40,812 bases of DNA. It comes from Flavobacteriales bacterium UBA1959 (lineage in GTDB: Bacteria > Bacteroidota > Bacteroidia > Flavobacteriales_D > Sanyastnellaceae). Positions 16,588-25,382 of this stretch are shown here, piece by piece. The DNA is taken from contig DDEH01000124.1 in NCBI GenBank assembly GCA_002336085.1, positions 1 to 40,812 on the forward strand. Reading direction: 5' to 3'. Each line of letters begins with the position of its first letter. The first letter of the stretch is position 1. The position numbers were made by a program, and so were the translations under genes. Below the pieces are notes generated by a model. It made no database searches, was not told the origin of the DNA, and saw nothing but the letters and a program-made list of their open reading frames with translations.

Positions 16588-17843
16588 GCAATGGAAAAGG
16601 CAACTGGATGCAGGTTATTGGACCGGGCATCCTTTTTGCATCGACAGCCATCGGAGTGAGCCACTTGGTGCAATCCACGAGAGCGGGAGCGCTGGTTGGC
16701 TTCGGATTGGTTTGGGCGGTTGTGGCCGCCAATGTGGCCAAGTATCCATTTTTCGAATTTGGGAGCCGCTACGCAAACGTCACTGGAGAATCGCTGATTG
16801 AAGGTTACCGTTCCATGGGGAAATGGGCGGCGTGGCTCTATCTCGCCATCACCATTAGTACATGCTTTTTTGTCATGGGTGCCATTGGCATTGTCACCGC
16901 ATCATTTTTGGACAACTTGTTCAACATATCCAACGCTACCGGCCAAAACGCAACGCCCTATGTCGCCATCGTGGTCTTTCTAATTTCGACAGTCGTTCTA
17001 GTCTTGGGTAAATACAGCGCTTTGGACTCACTGATCAAGGTGATTGCCGCCGTGCTGCTCATCAGCACGGCGGGTGCATTCATTGCTGCTCTAGCTCATA
17101 CCCCCATTTCCTCGGTTCCTGCAGCGCCGGTAGATTTCACACCGTGGTCCGGTGCAGGCCTCGCATTTCTCATTGCGCTTATGGGCTGGATGCCCACAGC
17201 CGTTGATTTGAGCACTTGGAACAGCATTTGGACACTGGAGCGCATCAAACAAACGGGGTACCACCCTCCCCTCAAAGACACACTCCGCGAATTTAACTTT
17301 GGCTTCATCTTCTCAGCCGTTTTGGCTCTGATGTTTTTGGGATTGGGAGCGCTTCTATTTTACTCGAACAGTGTTGAATTTCCGAAGGGTACAGCGGCAT
17401 TCGCCTCAGGCGTGGTGCAATTGTACACCGAGGCCATTGGATCTTGGAGTTGGTGGATCATTGCAACGGCCGCTTTTTCGGCCATGCTCGGCACATGCAT
17501 CGCATGCCTCGATGGATATGCCCGTTCTTTGGCCCGTTCATTGGCTACACTTAAATCAACCCCCACGCCTGTTGACATTCGACACGAACGCGGGAGCCTA
17601 ATTTTAGTAGCACTCGGCGCATTGAGTTTGATTTTACTCTTCCCGAATGACATCCGAATTTTAGTGGACCTCGCTACGACGCTAAGCTTTTTGGTGGCGC
17701 CACTCGTTGCAGCAGCAAACCTATACTTGGTGACCCGCAAGCAATTCCCCGAAGATGCACGGCCACCGCGCTGGATGGTGGCCCTATCGTGGATGGGATT
17801 GGCTTTTCTAACCGGCTTCAGCGGACTATTTTTCCTCTCCTGA
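16584..17843 (+). CDS. Atypical Nramp-family transporter
   Basis: A 419-residue inner-membrane protein with about 11 membrane segments. The Nramp fold shows in the opening VIGPGILFASTAIG and the TM6-like ALMGWMPTAVDLSTWNS. In classical Nramp/MntH the first helix carries DPGN, whose Asp and Asn bind Mn/Fe, and TM6 carries A-x-x-M-P-H. Here the first site reads G24-V-S-H27 and TM6 keeps Met203-Pro204 but has T205 instead of His. So this is an Nramp homologue with an altered metal site; the substrate may be another divalent cation or not a transition metal at all. The start at 16584 (ATGA overlap with the small upstream gene) is preferred over an in-frame ATG at 16506, which would read through that gene in another frame. 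Confidence 0.85.
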   Translation: MSNGKGNWMQVIGPGILFASTAIGVSHLVQSTRAGALVGFGLVWAVVAANVAKYPFFEFGSRYANVTGESLIEGYRSMGKWAAWLYLAITISTCFFVMGAIGIVTASFLDNLFNISNATGQNATPYVAIVVFLISTVVLVLGKYSALDSLIKVIAAVLLISTAGAFIAALAHTPISSVPAAPVDFTPWSGAGLAFLIALMGWMPTAVDLSTWNSIWTLERIKQTGYHPPLKDTLREFNFGFIFSAVLALMFLGLGALLFYSNSVEFPKGTAAFASGVVQLYTEAIGSWSWWIIATAAFSAMLGTCIACLDGYARSLARSLATLKSTPTPVDIRHERGSLILVALGALSLILLFPNDIRILVDLATTLSFLVAPLVAAANLYLVTRKQFPEDARPPRWMVALSWMGLAFLTGFSGLFFLS

Positions 17844-17897
17844 GCATTGGCACTGAAGCTTGTTCATCGGAGAAGGTCTCAGTATTCACAAGGAACT

Positions 17898-20800
17898 CTA
17901 GCGAAGCAGGTTAATGTGGCCTTGCAAATTATGGCGCACTGCCGTACTCAGGCTTACGGCAATAATTTCGTAAAAGTATACGCCATTGGCAACATAGTGC
18001 GCTCCCCCTTGGTCCTCACCTAACCAAACATCTTCAATCTCTGTTGATTCGTACACGAGTTCACCCCAGCGATTATAAATCATCACGGAAAAATCGGAAG
18101 GATTCACATCCCGACCTACCACATGCCATGCATCATTTACACCGTCATTGTCAGGTGTAAAAACATTCGGCACATACATTACAAAGTCATCGATGATCCT
18201 TAAAGGATGTGAAATGCTGTCCGAGCATCCCCACTCGTTGGTTGCAATTAGAGTGACGTCATATTCACCACCTGTATCATCCGGAAAGTAATATTCTGGC
18301 CCAAACGCATTGCTCACTTCCATGTTATCAATGCGCCATTCATAGGAGTTTGCACCCAAGCTGTAGTTCAGAAATTCGACGCGCCGATTGGGCAAGGTTT
18401 GTTCCCAAGGTGAAGCCGCAAACTCAGCAAATGGCCAAGGGTTTACACGAATTAAATTTTCCGCTACCGAAGAAAACATGCACCCGTTAACTGTTGTGAC
18501 TGTATGAGCGACATCATATGACCCAACCTCAAGATAAGCATGGCTTACAAACTGAATGTCCGACGAACTGATCCCATCACCAAACAACCATTCCTCACTT
18601 AAAATATCAGCAACATTGTTGGCCAAGCCTGTGAATTCGACTGAGAAAGGGAAACACCCACTTACAAAATCCGTCTCGAATTCTGCTGTTTCATCTTCTG
18701 GTACAAATACATCCACGCAATAAGAAACATCTGGTGATTCACAGACATCTGCCAGAGTTATACAATATTCCGTTGGCAATGGTGGCGAAACCCATTGCAT
18801 CAAAGTGTCGTTTAACAAATTCTCCAAAGAAGAATTCGCCTCCCAAAGCAGGGTATAAGGCTCCAATCCGCCGCTCAAATTAGAGGCCAACAGCAATACG
18901 CTGTCTCCTAAGCAAAGCATTTGTTCATCTGAGATATCAAATTCAAGAGAATCGAGTACGTCCACCGTAACATCCCACGTATCCGTGTTACAACCGGGGA
19001 AAACCGTAGCATACACGCTAAACGATGATGCAGAGGTCGGGCTGACCACTTGTGACACTCCCGCAAAACCATTGCTCCAAACCCACTCCAAATTTGGGTC
19101 ATTATACGATGGAGTCGCCTCTAAAAGTGCCTCTCCTCCCTGGCAAATAATAGTATCTGATTCGAGGGTGATTGTCACTTCAGGCTGTGCTAAAAGTTCG
19201 ATAGACTCCCCCCATGTGCAGTGAGGGTCAGATACTAAAAGCTCATAGGAATCTGCAAAAAGGCCTTCAAATGAATAGCTTAAGTCTGAAGAAAGCTCAG
19301 AAAAAATGATGCCAGTGGAGCTTGTTAAACTAACATTCCATGGTCCCTCCTCGGCAACAGGTATAACCTCAATTGCAATGACTCCGTCAGGATCAAAACA
19401 GGTGGGATTAGAGCTCGATGCCAGGACATCAAAGGAAGGAGCGATAAACAGTGAATCAGCGTTAGAGCAGAAAGGCGCGGCAACCATTACAACGCTTAAT
19501 TCGAGAGCAAGGCTCTCGTCCAAAAAAACATTTGGCTGAAGGACACTGGCGTCAGTGAGCCCATCTGCCGGCGACCACTCGATGTCCCAACCTGCAGAAT
19601 TGTTGCACGTCACGGAATAATCAATTGGAGCATTTTCGCCGCTTGCGCAGCTGTTGGTGCTGTTATCCGATGAAAACAAAATGGTGATACATCCGTTGGG
19701 GTTCGTCGCCTGAAAATTCACTCCATCCACCACGTAAACACCCCCTGCAAAATTTGGTGAAAACGACGTCGAACTTGTCAGTTCGGTGGCGTTCTCATCC
19801 TCGCCATCAAATACTTTGACCTCATCACCAAAACTAAAATCTCCTGAATTAAAGGTTAACTCCATAAAAGTTCCATCACCCGGATTGTCCGGGCAATACG
19901 TCTCTGAGTGTTCAGTGAGATCACTATAACAGAAATTAAAATCACCCGATTGCAGTCCACAGGCAGGTGATGGCAAACCAAGAATTTGTCCTTGCAGCGT
20001 AAAATCTCCCACACACAGCAACTCATCCACGCCAGCGAAAAGTTCCGGAGCTTCGAAGACAACAACCTCGTATTCTGCATAGACATCAGCCACACCGCAC
20101 GTGTCTGATACTATCAACGTACAAATCTCAGAGGCCAAAGGATTCCATTCGTATGATGAATCCGTAGACCCATCGCACCATTGATACTGATAATTACCCG
20201 CACCACCCTCAACGTCTGCATTGAGTGTCACACTATCGCCCGCACAAATGTTGACGCTCGACCCCGAAACTTGCAGAGGGTCTGGGGAGTCTGAGATGGT
20301 AATGGTAAAAAATGAAGATGTCGTCCCGGACACACACACGTTGGATTGAATAATTTCGATAATTAGAGACTCCTCTCCTTCGGGGTTAGCATCCAATAAT
20401 GCTTGGATATCGGACCAAATCACTTGATCAATACCAGCTGGAAAAATAAGCTGATTCGGAAACCCATAGACGTCTGATAAATCAGCCAAACCAGGAGCGC
20501 CAGTTGAATAAGTAAGGTCCAATTCCAACAATCCGGGGCCAGCATTCAACGGACGGTTAAAAACCAACTGCCCAATTCCACACCCCTCATATAAAATCGG
20601 TGAATCCACAGTTTGCCAATCCATCAGCCACTCTATCGATATAATATCATCTGAGTCAAAGGTCCCCGCATCAAATAGAATCGCGGAATTCACAGTTGGA
20701 TCTCCCGCCTCGGCAAGGACAATTTTAACATGGTATGATTCGCCACAAGTCACTTCCGCACTCACTTCCATAGGCGTCGTGTAAAAGTCAAAACAAAACT

Positions 20801-21473
20801 CGCTCCAAAAAGGTGCGTTACTCATCGCTAACAAGTCCAGTGCATTCGTCGATATAGCATCTCCAGAGGGCAAGGTCGCAAGATTAATAGCGTTGTTCTC
20901 ATAAGGACCTGAAATGCCAGGGCCGCTAACAAGAAGCATAAATGCATCAAAACGAAGCAAATCAAACCCCGGCACCTCCTCATTCGTTGCAAAAACGAAG
21001 CGAAAATCCAAGCTATCTGAAGCAGGCATCACATCAAACTCCACTATCAAGCCATCAAAAACGTTCTGATTTGCCAACAAACTATCGGGCGTCAAATCCG
21101 AAATCAGCCCCCAGATGTCGGGACAAAAGAGCGGGTCCAATGGAGGACTCAATATTTCATTACTCTCATTCTCGGAACATCCAACACTTGTAACATTTGT
21201 GCTAAACACGGCAGCTGAACTCAAGCCAAATTGCTCTTGTCCCTGGATCATCAATCCAAATTGCTCGGACCCACCCGAATATTCGATGTTCGTGGCTTGA
21301 AGATTTCCCGAAAGGATGACTTCATTGACCAGATTCTCAACCGAGAGGGAGTCCGAAACTATTTCCAACTGTGACCTAACCTCTCCCGAAAAAATCAACA
21401 ATGACACCAAGAACAATGGTGCACCAAAAAAAGTAATTGGTTTTCTTTTTCTTTCAAAAAGCTGCAATCGCAT
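17898..21473 (-). CDS. Giant T9SS type-B surface protein with choice-of-anchor L, CUB-like and PKD domains
   Basis: 1191 residues. Signal peptide about 12-34 (RSQ). Residues about 42-285 form a choice-of-anchor L domain (LVNEVILSGNL.., VFATNEEVPGF, FDAFMLLVSGPG). Ig-like repeats follow, then a CUB-like domain at about 505-623 (CGLQSGDFNFCYSD.., DGEDENATELTS, CITILFSSD). PKD-like modules lie near 955-1090 (EEWLFGDGISSSD, SYEWRIDN). The C-terminus is the gliding-motility-associated/CHU_C domain (YVPNVFTPDNDGVNDAW, IYNRWGELVY, NGVYFYEI), a type B sorting signal for the type IX secretion system. The protein is therefore exported through T9SS to the surface or medium, probably as an adhesin or matrix component. 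A TAnnTTCG box lies 4 bases before the ATG. Confidence 0.92.
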   Translation of the reverse strand: MRLQLFERKRKPITFFGAPLFLVSLLIFSGEVRSQLEIVSDSLSVENLVNEVILSGNLQATNIEYSGGSEQFGLMIQGQEQFGLSSAAVFSTNVTSVGCSENESNEILSPPLDPLFCPDIWGLISDLTPDSLLANQNVFDGLIVEFDVMPASDSLDFRFVFATNEEVPGFDLLRFDAFMLLVSGPGISGPYENNAINLATLPSGDAISTNALDLLAMSNAPFWSEFCFDFYTTPMEVSAEVTCGESYHVKIVLAEAGDPTVNSAILFDAGTFDSDDIISIEWLMDWQTVDSPILYEGCGIGQLVFNRPLNAGPGLLELDLTYSTGAPGLADLSDVYGFPNQLIFPAGIDQVIWSDIQALLDANPEGEESLIIEIIQSNVCVSGTTSSFFTITISDSPDPLQVSGSSVNICAGDSVTLNADVEGGAGNYQYQWCDGSTDSSYEWNPLASEICTLIVSDTCGVADVYAEYEVVVFEAPELFAGVDELLCVGDFTLQGQILGLPSPACGLQSGDFNFCYSDLTEHSETYCPDNPGDGTFMELTFNSGDFSFGDEVKVFDGEDENATELTSSTSFSPNFAGGVYVVDGVNFQATNPNGCITILFSSDNSTNSCASGENAPIDYSVTCNNSAGWDIEWSPADGLTDASVLQPNVFLDESLALELSVVMVAAPFCSNADSLFIAPSFDVLASSSNPTCFDPDGVIAIEVIPVAEEGPWNVSLTSSTGIIFSELSSDLSYSFEGLFADSYELLVSDPHCTWGESIELLAQPEVTITLESDTIICQGGEALLEATPSYNDPNLEWVWSNGFAGVSQVVSPTSASSFSVYATVFPGCNTDTWDVTVDVLDSLEFDISDEQMLCLGDSVLLLASNLSGGLEPYTLLWEANSSLENLLNDTLMQWVSPPLPTEYCITLADVCESPDVSYCVDVFVPEDETAEFETDFVSGCFPFSVEFTGLANNVADILSEEWLFGDGISSSDIQFVSHAYLEVGSYDVAHTVTTVNGCMFSSVAENLIRVNPWPFAEFAASPWEQTLPNRRVEFLNYSLGANSYEWRIDNMEVSNAFGPEYYFPDDTGGEYDVTLIATNEWGCSDSISHPLRIIDDFVMYVPNVFTPDNDGVNDAWHVVGRDVNPSDFSVMIYNRWGELVYESTEIEDVWLGEDQGGAHYVANGVYFYEIIAVSLSTAVRHNLQGHINLLR

Positions 21474-21477
21474 TTTG

Positions 21478-21485
21478 CGAATATA
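21478..21485 (-). promoter_or_regulatory. Candidate -7 box abutting the start of the T9SS type-B protein gene
   Basis: Minus-strand TATATTCG (7 of 8 to TAnnTTTG), then CAAA, then the ATG at 21473; a TTG lies 25 bases upstream of the box, a little far. The geometry predicts a leaderless transcript. Confidence 0.35.
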
Positions 21486-21526
21486 ACTATGTTCCCTGTG
21501 AAACTACGTTCAACTTAACGGCTCCA

Positions 21527-21931
21527 TCATGACGGCAATACCATGACGCAAAAGTCAAGTTGGACCTCATCGAACAAATCATCAAAACCGAGCAATCGGC
21601 CTTTGAGAGTAATCGATTGGCCATCCGTGATTTGACCATCACTGGGCAACTCCTCCATTCCACAAACTATTCCGGGAATTAGCAGCACTGTCTTTCCCTG
21701 AACTGACTCCACCTGCCCCGATACTTCAATGATTTCATTCAACAATGCATCAATGGCTGCTGAATCCTGTCGGATGAAATTCTCATGCAGTTGTGCAGAA
21801 TCAATAGCAACAATACTATCTTCCAAGGTCCGGTCCGCCGAAGGACGATTAAACTCGTAAAGACCAAAAGCCAGAACGAAGCAGACGACTAAAGCAACTG
21901 CTATTTTTTGAAAAGAAGAAAGCTGGATCAT
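21527..21931 (-). CDS. Membrane-anchored OB-fold (tRNA_anti-like) protein
   Basis: 134 residues. An N-terminal membrane segment (about 8-26) is followed by a short helix (about 45-66) and a small OB-fold: IIEVSGQVESVQGKTVLLI.., then GQSITLKGRLLGFDDLFDEVQLDFCVMV. This matches the tRNA_anti-like family of Bacteroidota, exported proteins of unknown function. Two cysteines (in GIVCGME and LDFCVMV) sit where this family often has them. Same strand as the T9SS gene downstream (53-base gap), divergent from xseA. The anchor suggests the inner membrane facing the periplasm. Confidence 0.72.
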   Translation of the reverse strand: MIQLSSFQKIAVALVVCFVLAFGLYEFNRPSADRTLEDSIVAIDSAQLHENFIRQDSAAIDALLNEIIEVSGQVESVQGKTVLLIPGIVCGMEELPSDGQITDGQSITLKGRLLGFDDLFDEVQLDFCVMVLPS

Positions 21932-22046
21932 AAGTGAGTTAGATTCAAGTGCTGTTCAACGATTAAGTTCCATCAATCCAAAGCTGCGTGTTCGGTACTT
22001 AAAAACTATTCCTTGCGTTGCAATTTACATTGAATCCCGGGCTTTG

Positions 22047-22054
22047 TAACTTTG
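22047..22054 (+). promoter_or_regulatory. Candidate -7 box immediately before xseA
   Basis: TAACTTTG is a perfect match to TAnnTTTG and lies 7 bases before the GTG start at 22062. The predicted transcript start would fall on or next to the start codon. The nearest TTGs are 14 and 26 bases upstream, neither ideal. Confidence 0.45.
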
Positions 22055-22061
22055 TAGGACT

Positions 22062-23459
22062 GTGCAATCACTAACCACTACTACTCCATCCAAAGTGTAC
22101 TCGCTCACGCAAGTAGCACAATCAATCCGGATGGCATTGGAGCGCGCCACGGAAAACAAAAGCTGGTTGGTCAAAGCAGAGATTTTAAAAATCTCAGAAG
22201 GGTTGGGCCACAAGACCGTCTATTTGGATCTCGTGGAGGAGCGCGGGGGACGACAAACCGCGAAAATGCGCGGCGTGATTTGGGCGAAAAATGGCGCCGA
22301 AATTCGGGAAGAGTTGGGCGACGATACGGCAGCCATTCTTTGCGCGGGTTCGGAAGTTGTTTTTTCAGCACGCATTCAATTTCATGAGCGCTTCGGACTT
22401 TCACTCTTCATCGACCGTGTGGACTTGCGCCACATGCTGGGTGAGATGGAACGACGCAAACAAGCCACACTGGAGCAACTCAAGAAAGTGGGAGCATTGA
22501 ATTGGAACAAGCGGATTCCATTGCCAATTCTCCCCCAAAAAGTTGCAGTCATCGGTTCTCCAGGCACCAGTGGCTTCCGTGATTTCGTCACCAAAACGAT
22601 TGGTCACCCGAGCCAATTCAACATCCAATTGACAGTCTTCGCATCAGGTGTTCAAGGGTCGAATGCTCCGGAGCACCTAAAGAATGCTTTGCTCGATGCA
22701 CAGGCAAGTCAGCCCGACCTCATCGTCATGGTGCGCGGAGGTGGCAGCAAATTGGACCTTGACGCGTTCAATGACTTTAGCCTTTGTGAGGCGATTGCCT
22801 CGTCTACCGTTCCAGTTTGGACAGGGATTGGTCATGAATCCGACCTCGTAGTTGCCGATCTCGTTGCCCATCGCACGCTGAAAACGCCAACGGATGCCGC
22901 CGTGGCCGTAACCGATATATTTGAAGAAGTCAATTATGAATTGCTTCATTCGGCGCAGCGCATAGAGCGAAGATTTAAGCTTTGGAATCAGGCACAACAA
23001 TCAACGCTGGATCAACACTGGAAAACACTACAGCTTGCCGGGAAAAACGCCTTGACTTCCCGTCAAATGGAGCTAAATGGATTCCAAAGAATTTTATCAA
23101 TGCAAGGCTTTATGCTGGTCGACCAACAACGAAGAGCATTGGCAGAAATTGAGGGGAGATGCCTGAGAAGTGGAAATCAACTTCTTGAATTCACAAGGCG
23201 TGAACTTCATACAAATTTGCGGCGGATGCAACAAGCGAGCCGCCAACAGCTTCAAAGCGTGCGTATCGAGCTAAAACGTGGACAGTCCGTGGTTCATACT
23301 CTTCACCCGGCACAAACGTTGAAGCGGGGTTTTATGCTCCTTAAAAGGGGAGAAAGACTTCTCACAAAAACCTCCGAGACCAAACAGGGAGAGTTTTTAG
23401 AATTGGAAGGAAATGACGGTTCAATATCCATCCAGGTCCTGCCTGCTGCGAATGATTAA
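22062..23459 (+). CDS. xseA: Exodeoxyribonuclease VII large subunit
   Basis: A 465-residue subunit of the ExoVII nuclease, which degrades single-stranded DNA to oligonucleotides from both ends. The N-terminal OB-fold (about 12-110; VYSLTQVAQSIR, WLVKAEILK) precedes the catalytic domain: VAVIGSPGTSGFRDF, LIVMVRGGGSKLDLDAFND, PVWTGIGHESDLVVADLVAH, TPTDAA, followed by a long coiled-coil part that binds XseB and the terminal LKRGFMLL. The start is GTG 22062; the next ATG (22131) would cut into the OB-fold. xseB follows after 49 bases. Confidence 0.95.
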   Translation: MQSLTTTTPSKVYSLTQVAQSIRMALERATENKSWLVKAEILKISEGLGHKTVYLDLVEERGGRQTAKMRGVIWAKNGAEIREELGDDTAAILCAGSEVVFSARIQFHERFGLSLFIDRVDLRHMLGEMERRKQATLEQLKKVGALNWNKRIPLPILPQKVAVIGSPGTSGFRDFVTKTIGHPSQFNIQLTVFASGVQGSNAPEHLKNALLDAQASQPDLIVMVRGGGSKLDLDAFNDFSLCEAIASSTVPVWTGIGHESDLVVADLVAHRTLKTPTDAAVAVTDIFEEVNYELLHSAQRIERRFKLWNQAQQSTLDQHWKTLQLAGKNALTSRQMELNGFQRILSMQGFMLVDQQRRALAEIEGRCLRSGNQLLEFTRRELHTNLRRMQQASRQQLQSVRIELKRGQSVVHTLHPAQTLKRGFMLLKRGERLLTKTSETKQGEFLELEGNDGSISIQVLPAAND

Positions 23460-23508
23460 AATGCCACTGCAAAGGAACTATCCGAAGCATCTTGGTTAAA
23501 TTCACCCC

Positions 23509-23766
23509 ATGCCGAATAAAAGACCCGAATCTGAAGTTCCAGAAAATTTTGACGACGCGCTCGTTGAGTTGCGAGGACTTATGGAATTACTGGAAAGCGA
23601 TGATATATCCGTGGACACCCTTACGCAAGCCATTCGACGAGCCGCGGTTCTCCTGAAGCACTGCCAATCTCAGCTCAATTCCACCGAATCAGAGATCAAG
23701 GCCCTTATGGATGAGTTGGGCGTGACCGGCTCTTCGGAAGCGGCTGCAACTGACGATCAGGACTAG
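23509..23766 (+). CDS. xseB: Exodeoxyribonuclease VII small subunit
   Basis: 85 residues, helical hairpin typical of XseB: ENFDDALVELRGLMELLESD, then SVDTLTQAIRRAAVLLKHCQ and a short acidic tail. Several small subunits coat the coiled coil of XseA. Its place directly after xseA confirms the assignment. TAAATTCA-CCCC-ATG precedes the start, a loose echo of the promoter-at-start pattern, but cotranscription with xseA is more likely. Confidence 0.93.
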   Translation: MPNKRPESEVPENFDDALVELRGLMELLESDDISVDTLTQAIRRAAVLLKHCQSQLNSTESEIKALMDELGVTGSSEAAATDDQD

Positions 23767-23799
23767 CGCCAAACCCGCCGGCCATCAGTGGTATTTGTA

Positions 23800-24240
23800 C
23801 TACCGCTGCTTGCTCAATTGGTCCAGTAAGCCCTTTGCGCCGTCCGAGGTTAATTCCTTGATGTCTTGCGGCATCTGTTTGGAATCCTGAACGGCAGCAG
23901 TCAACTTCACCCGAAAGGAACTGACCAAGTCTTTGTACTCTGCGAAGTCTGAACAAGCTGCCTGTGCTGCGCTCCACGCGCTCAATTCCTCTGGAGTACG
24001 TTCTTGACGCATGCACGTTGCAGTGCCTTTTGACAAAGACTCCGTCCACTGCTTTGCTGTCCAATCTGCGTGATCTTCTGCAAGGATTCCTGCGAGGGAT
24101 GACTTCATCTCAGCAAGACAATCGCACGCATCAACACTGGATGGAGCTATTGCAGTTTCTGATGATTCCGAACCTGCTCCGCACCCCACAAATGCCGCTC
24201 CCAAAATCGCTAGAACGCCAAAAGAAAAAACATTTTTCAT
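23800..24240 (-). CDS. Small lipoprotein of unknown function
   Basis: 146 residues. The signal peptide ends in a lipobox (AAFVGC, Cys20), followed by a Ser/Gly-rich linker and a helical domain with further cysteines (DACDCL, TATCMRQ, AACSDF). Probably an outer-membrane or periplasmic lipoprotein; I do not recognise the domain. Convergent with xseB, divergent from the pirin gene. Confidence 0.75.
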   Translation of the reverse strand: MKNVFSFGVLAILGAAFVGCGAGSESSETAIAPSSVDACDCLAEMKSSLAGILAEDHADWTAKQWTESLSKGTATCMRQERTPEELSAWSAAQAACSDFAEYKDLVSSFRVKLTAAVQDSKQMPQDIKELTSDGAKGLLDQLSKQR

Positions 24241-24341
24241 GACTGAAAAGTTTATATTCGTAGTAGTATGAACCGTAAATATACCGCTTAATGAGAGGCG
24301 CGTAAAACGCGGTTTTCACAAGCTCTTCTGAATCAATTGCG

Positions 24342-25229
24342 ATGACTGCCGAAATCAATCCAAACGACAACCTCCGAATCTCCTCCGTTCAAACGGCCCA
24401 GCGTGTACTGATGGGAACCAATTGGATTGAACAACCGCTTCCCAGTCAAATCACACAACAAGTAGGGCCTTTCTTGCTGATCCATCACTGGCAGGATTAT
24501 TTTCAAGGCGGTCAAGACCCCTTGGATGTAGGCGTAGGGCCCCATCCTCATCGAGGATTCAGTCCCGTCACGTGCATTTACGCAGGAGCCTTGCGCCATC
24601 GGGATTCGCTCGGAAATGACCATGTCGTCACAGCGGGCGGAACACAATGGATGGACAGTGGCTCTGGGATTGTCCACAGCGAAAGGCCCGCTGATTCCAT
24701 CGCACAGGACGGCGGAATCCTGGAAATCATTCAGTTTTGGGTGAATACACCGCGAGCACACAAAATGGATGCCCCTTCTTATCAGCCACTTAGTGCACAA
24801 GAAACACCCTCATGGACAGAGGAAGGCTGGGAAATCGCTTTGGTGCAGGGGCAATGGAAGCGCCACTCGTCCCCCATCCAATCGCACCACCCTATGCGGA
24901 TTGCCAATTTAAAATGCAGCAAGGCAAACGCAACAATTGTTCTTCCCATGCCTAGCCATTGGAGCGGTGTCCTTTACGTCTTGAGCGGATCGATACAAAT
25001 GGGAGACGCTAGCGCATCTGAACGGCAAATGATGGTCCTAGGACCGGGAGAATCTTCCACGGTATCGTTGACGGCCAACGAAGGGTCACGTGTGCTATTC
25101 CTTTCTTCCGCACCCCTCGAAGAGCCTGTTGTGAGCCACGGTCCATTCGTATTGAATTCCTATGAAGAAGTCCAAACAGCCATCATGGATTATCACGATG
25201 GGAAAATGGGGGATTTGACTGAAAAATGA
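24342..25229 (+). CDS. Pirin family protein
   Basis: 295 residues with two cupin folds. The N-terminal cupin holds the pirin motif GPHPHRGFSPVTCIYAG and the downstream SGSGIVHSE, which supply the three histidines and one glutamate that bind iron in known pirins. The C-terminal cupin (about 165-290) has SGVLYVLSGSIQMG. Some bacterial pirins act as quercetin 2,3-dioxygenases, others as redox-linked regulators; the sequence does not decide between them. Monocistronic, 112 bases after the divergent lipoprotein start. Confidence 0.9.
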   Translation: MTAEINPNDNLRISSVQTAQRVLMGTNWIEQPLPSQITQQVGPFLLIHHWQDYFQGGQDPLDVGVGPHPHRGFSPVTCIYAGALRHRDSLGNDHVVTAGGTQWMDSGSGIVHSERPADSIAQDGGILEIIQFWVNTPRAHKMDAPSYQPLSAQETPSWTEEGWEIALVQGQWKRHSSPIQSHHPMRIANLKCSKANATIVLPMPSHWSGVLYVLSGSIQMGDASASERQMMVLGPGESSTVSLTANEGSRVLFLSSAPLEEPVVSHGPFVLNSYEEVQTAIMDYHDGKMGDLTEK

Positions 25230-25382
25230 ATCGAAGTCCATCCATTTTCCACTAGTTCATTCCGTGTTCCGAACAATACCGGTGATTTCCCCGTGCCTGT
25301 AAAGCATAGCCATGAATATCATTCACCTCTCTTATTGCCATGGCTACGCGTTATCTTGCAGCAAACACTTAAGTCATTTTTA

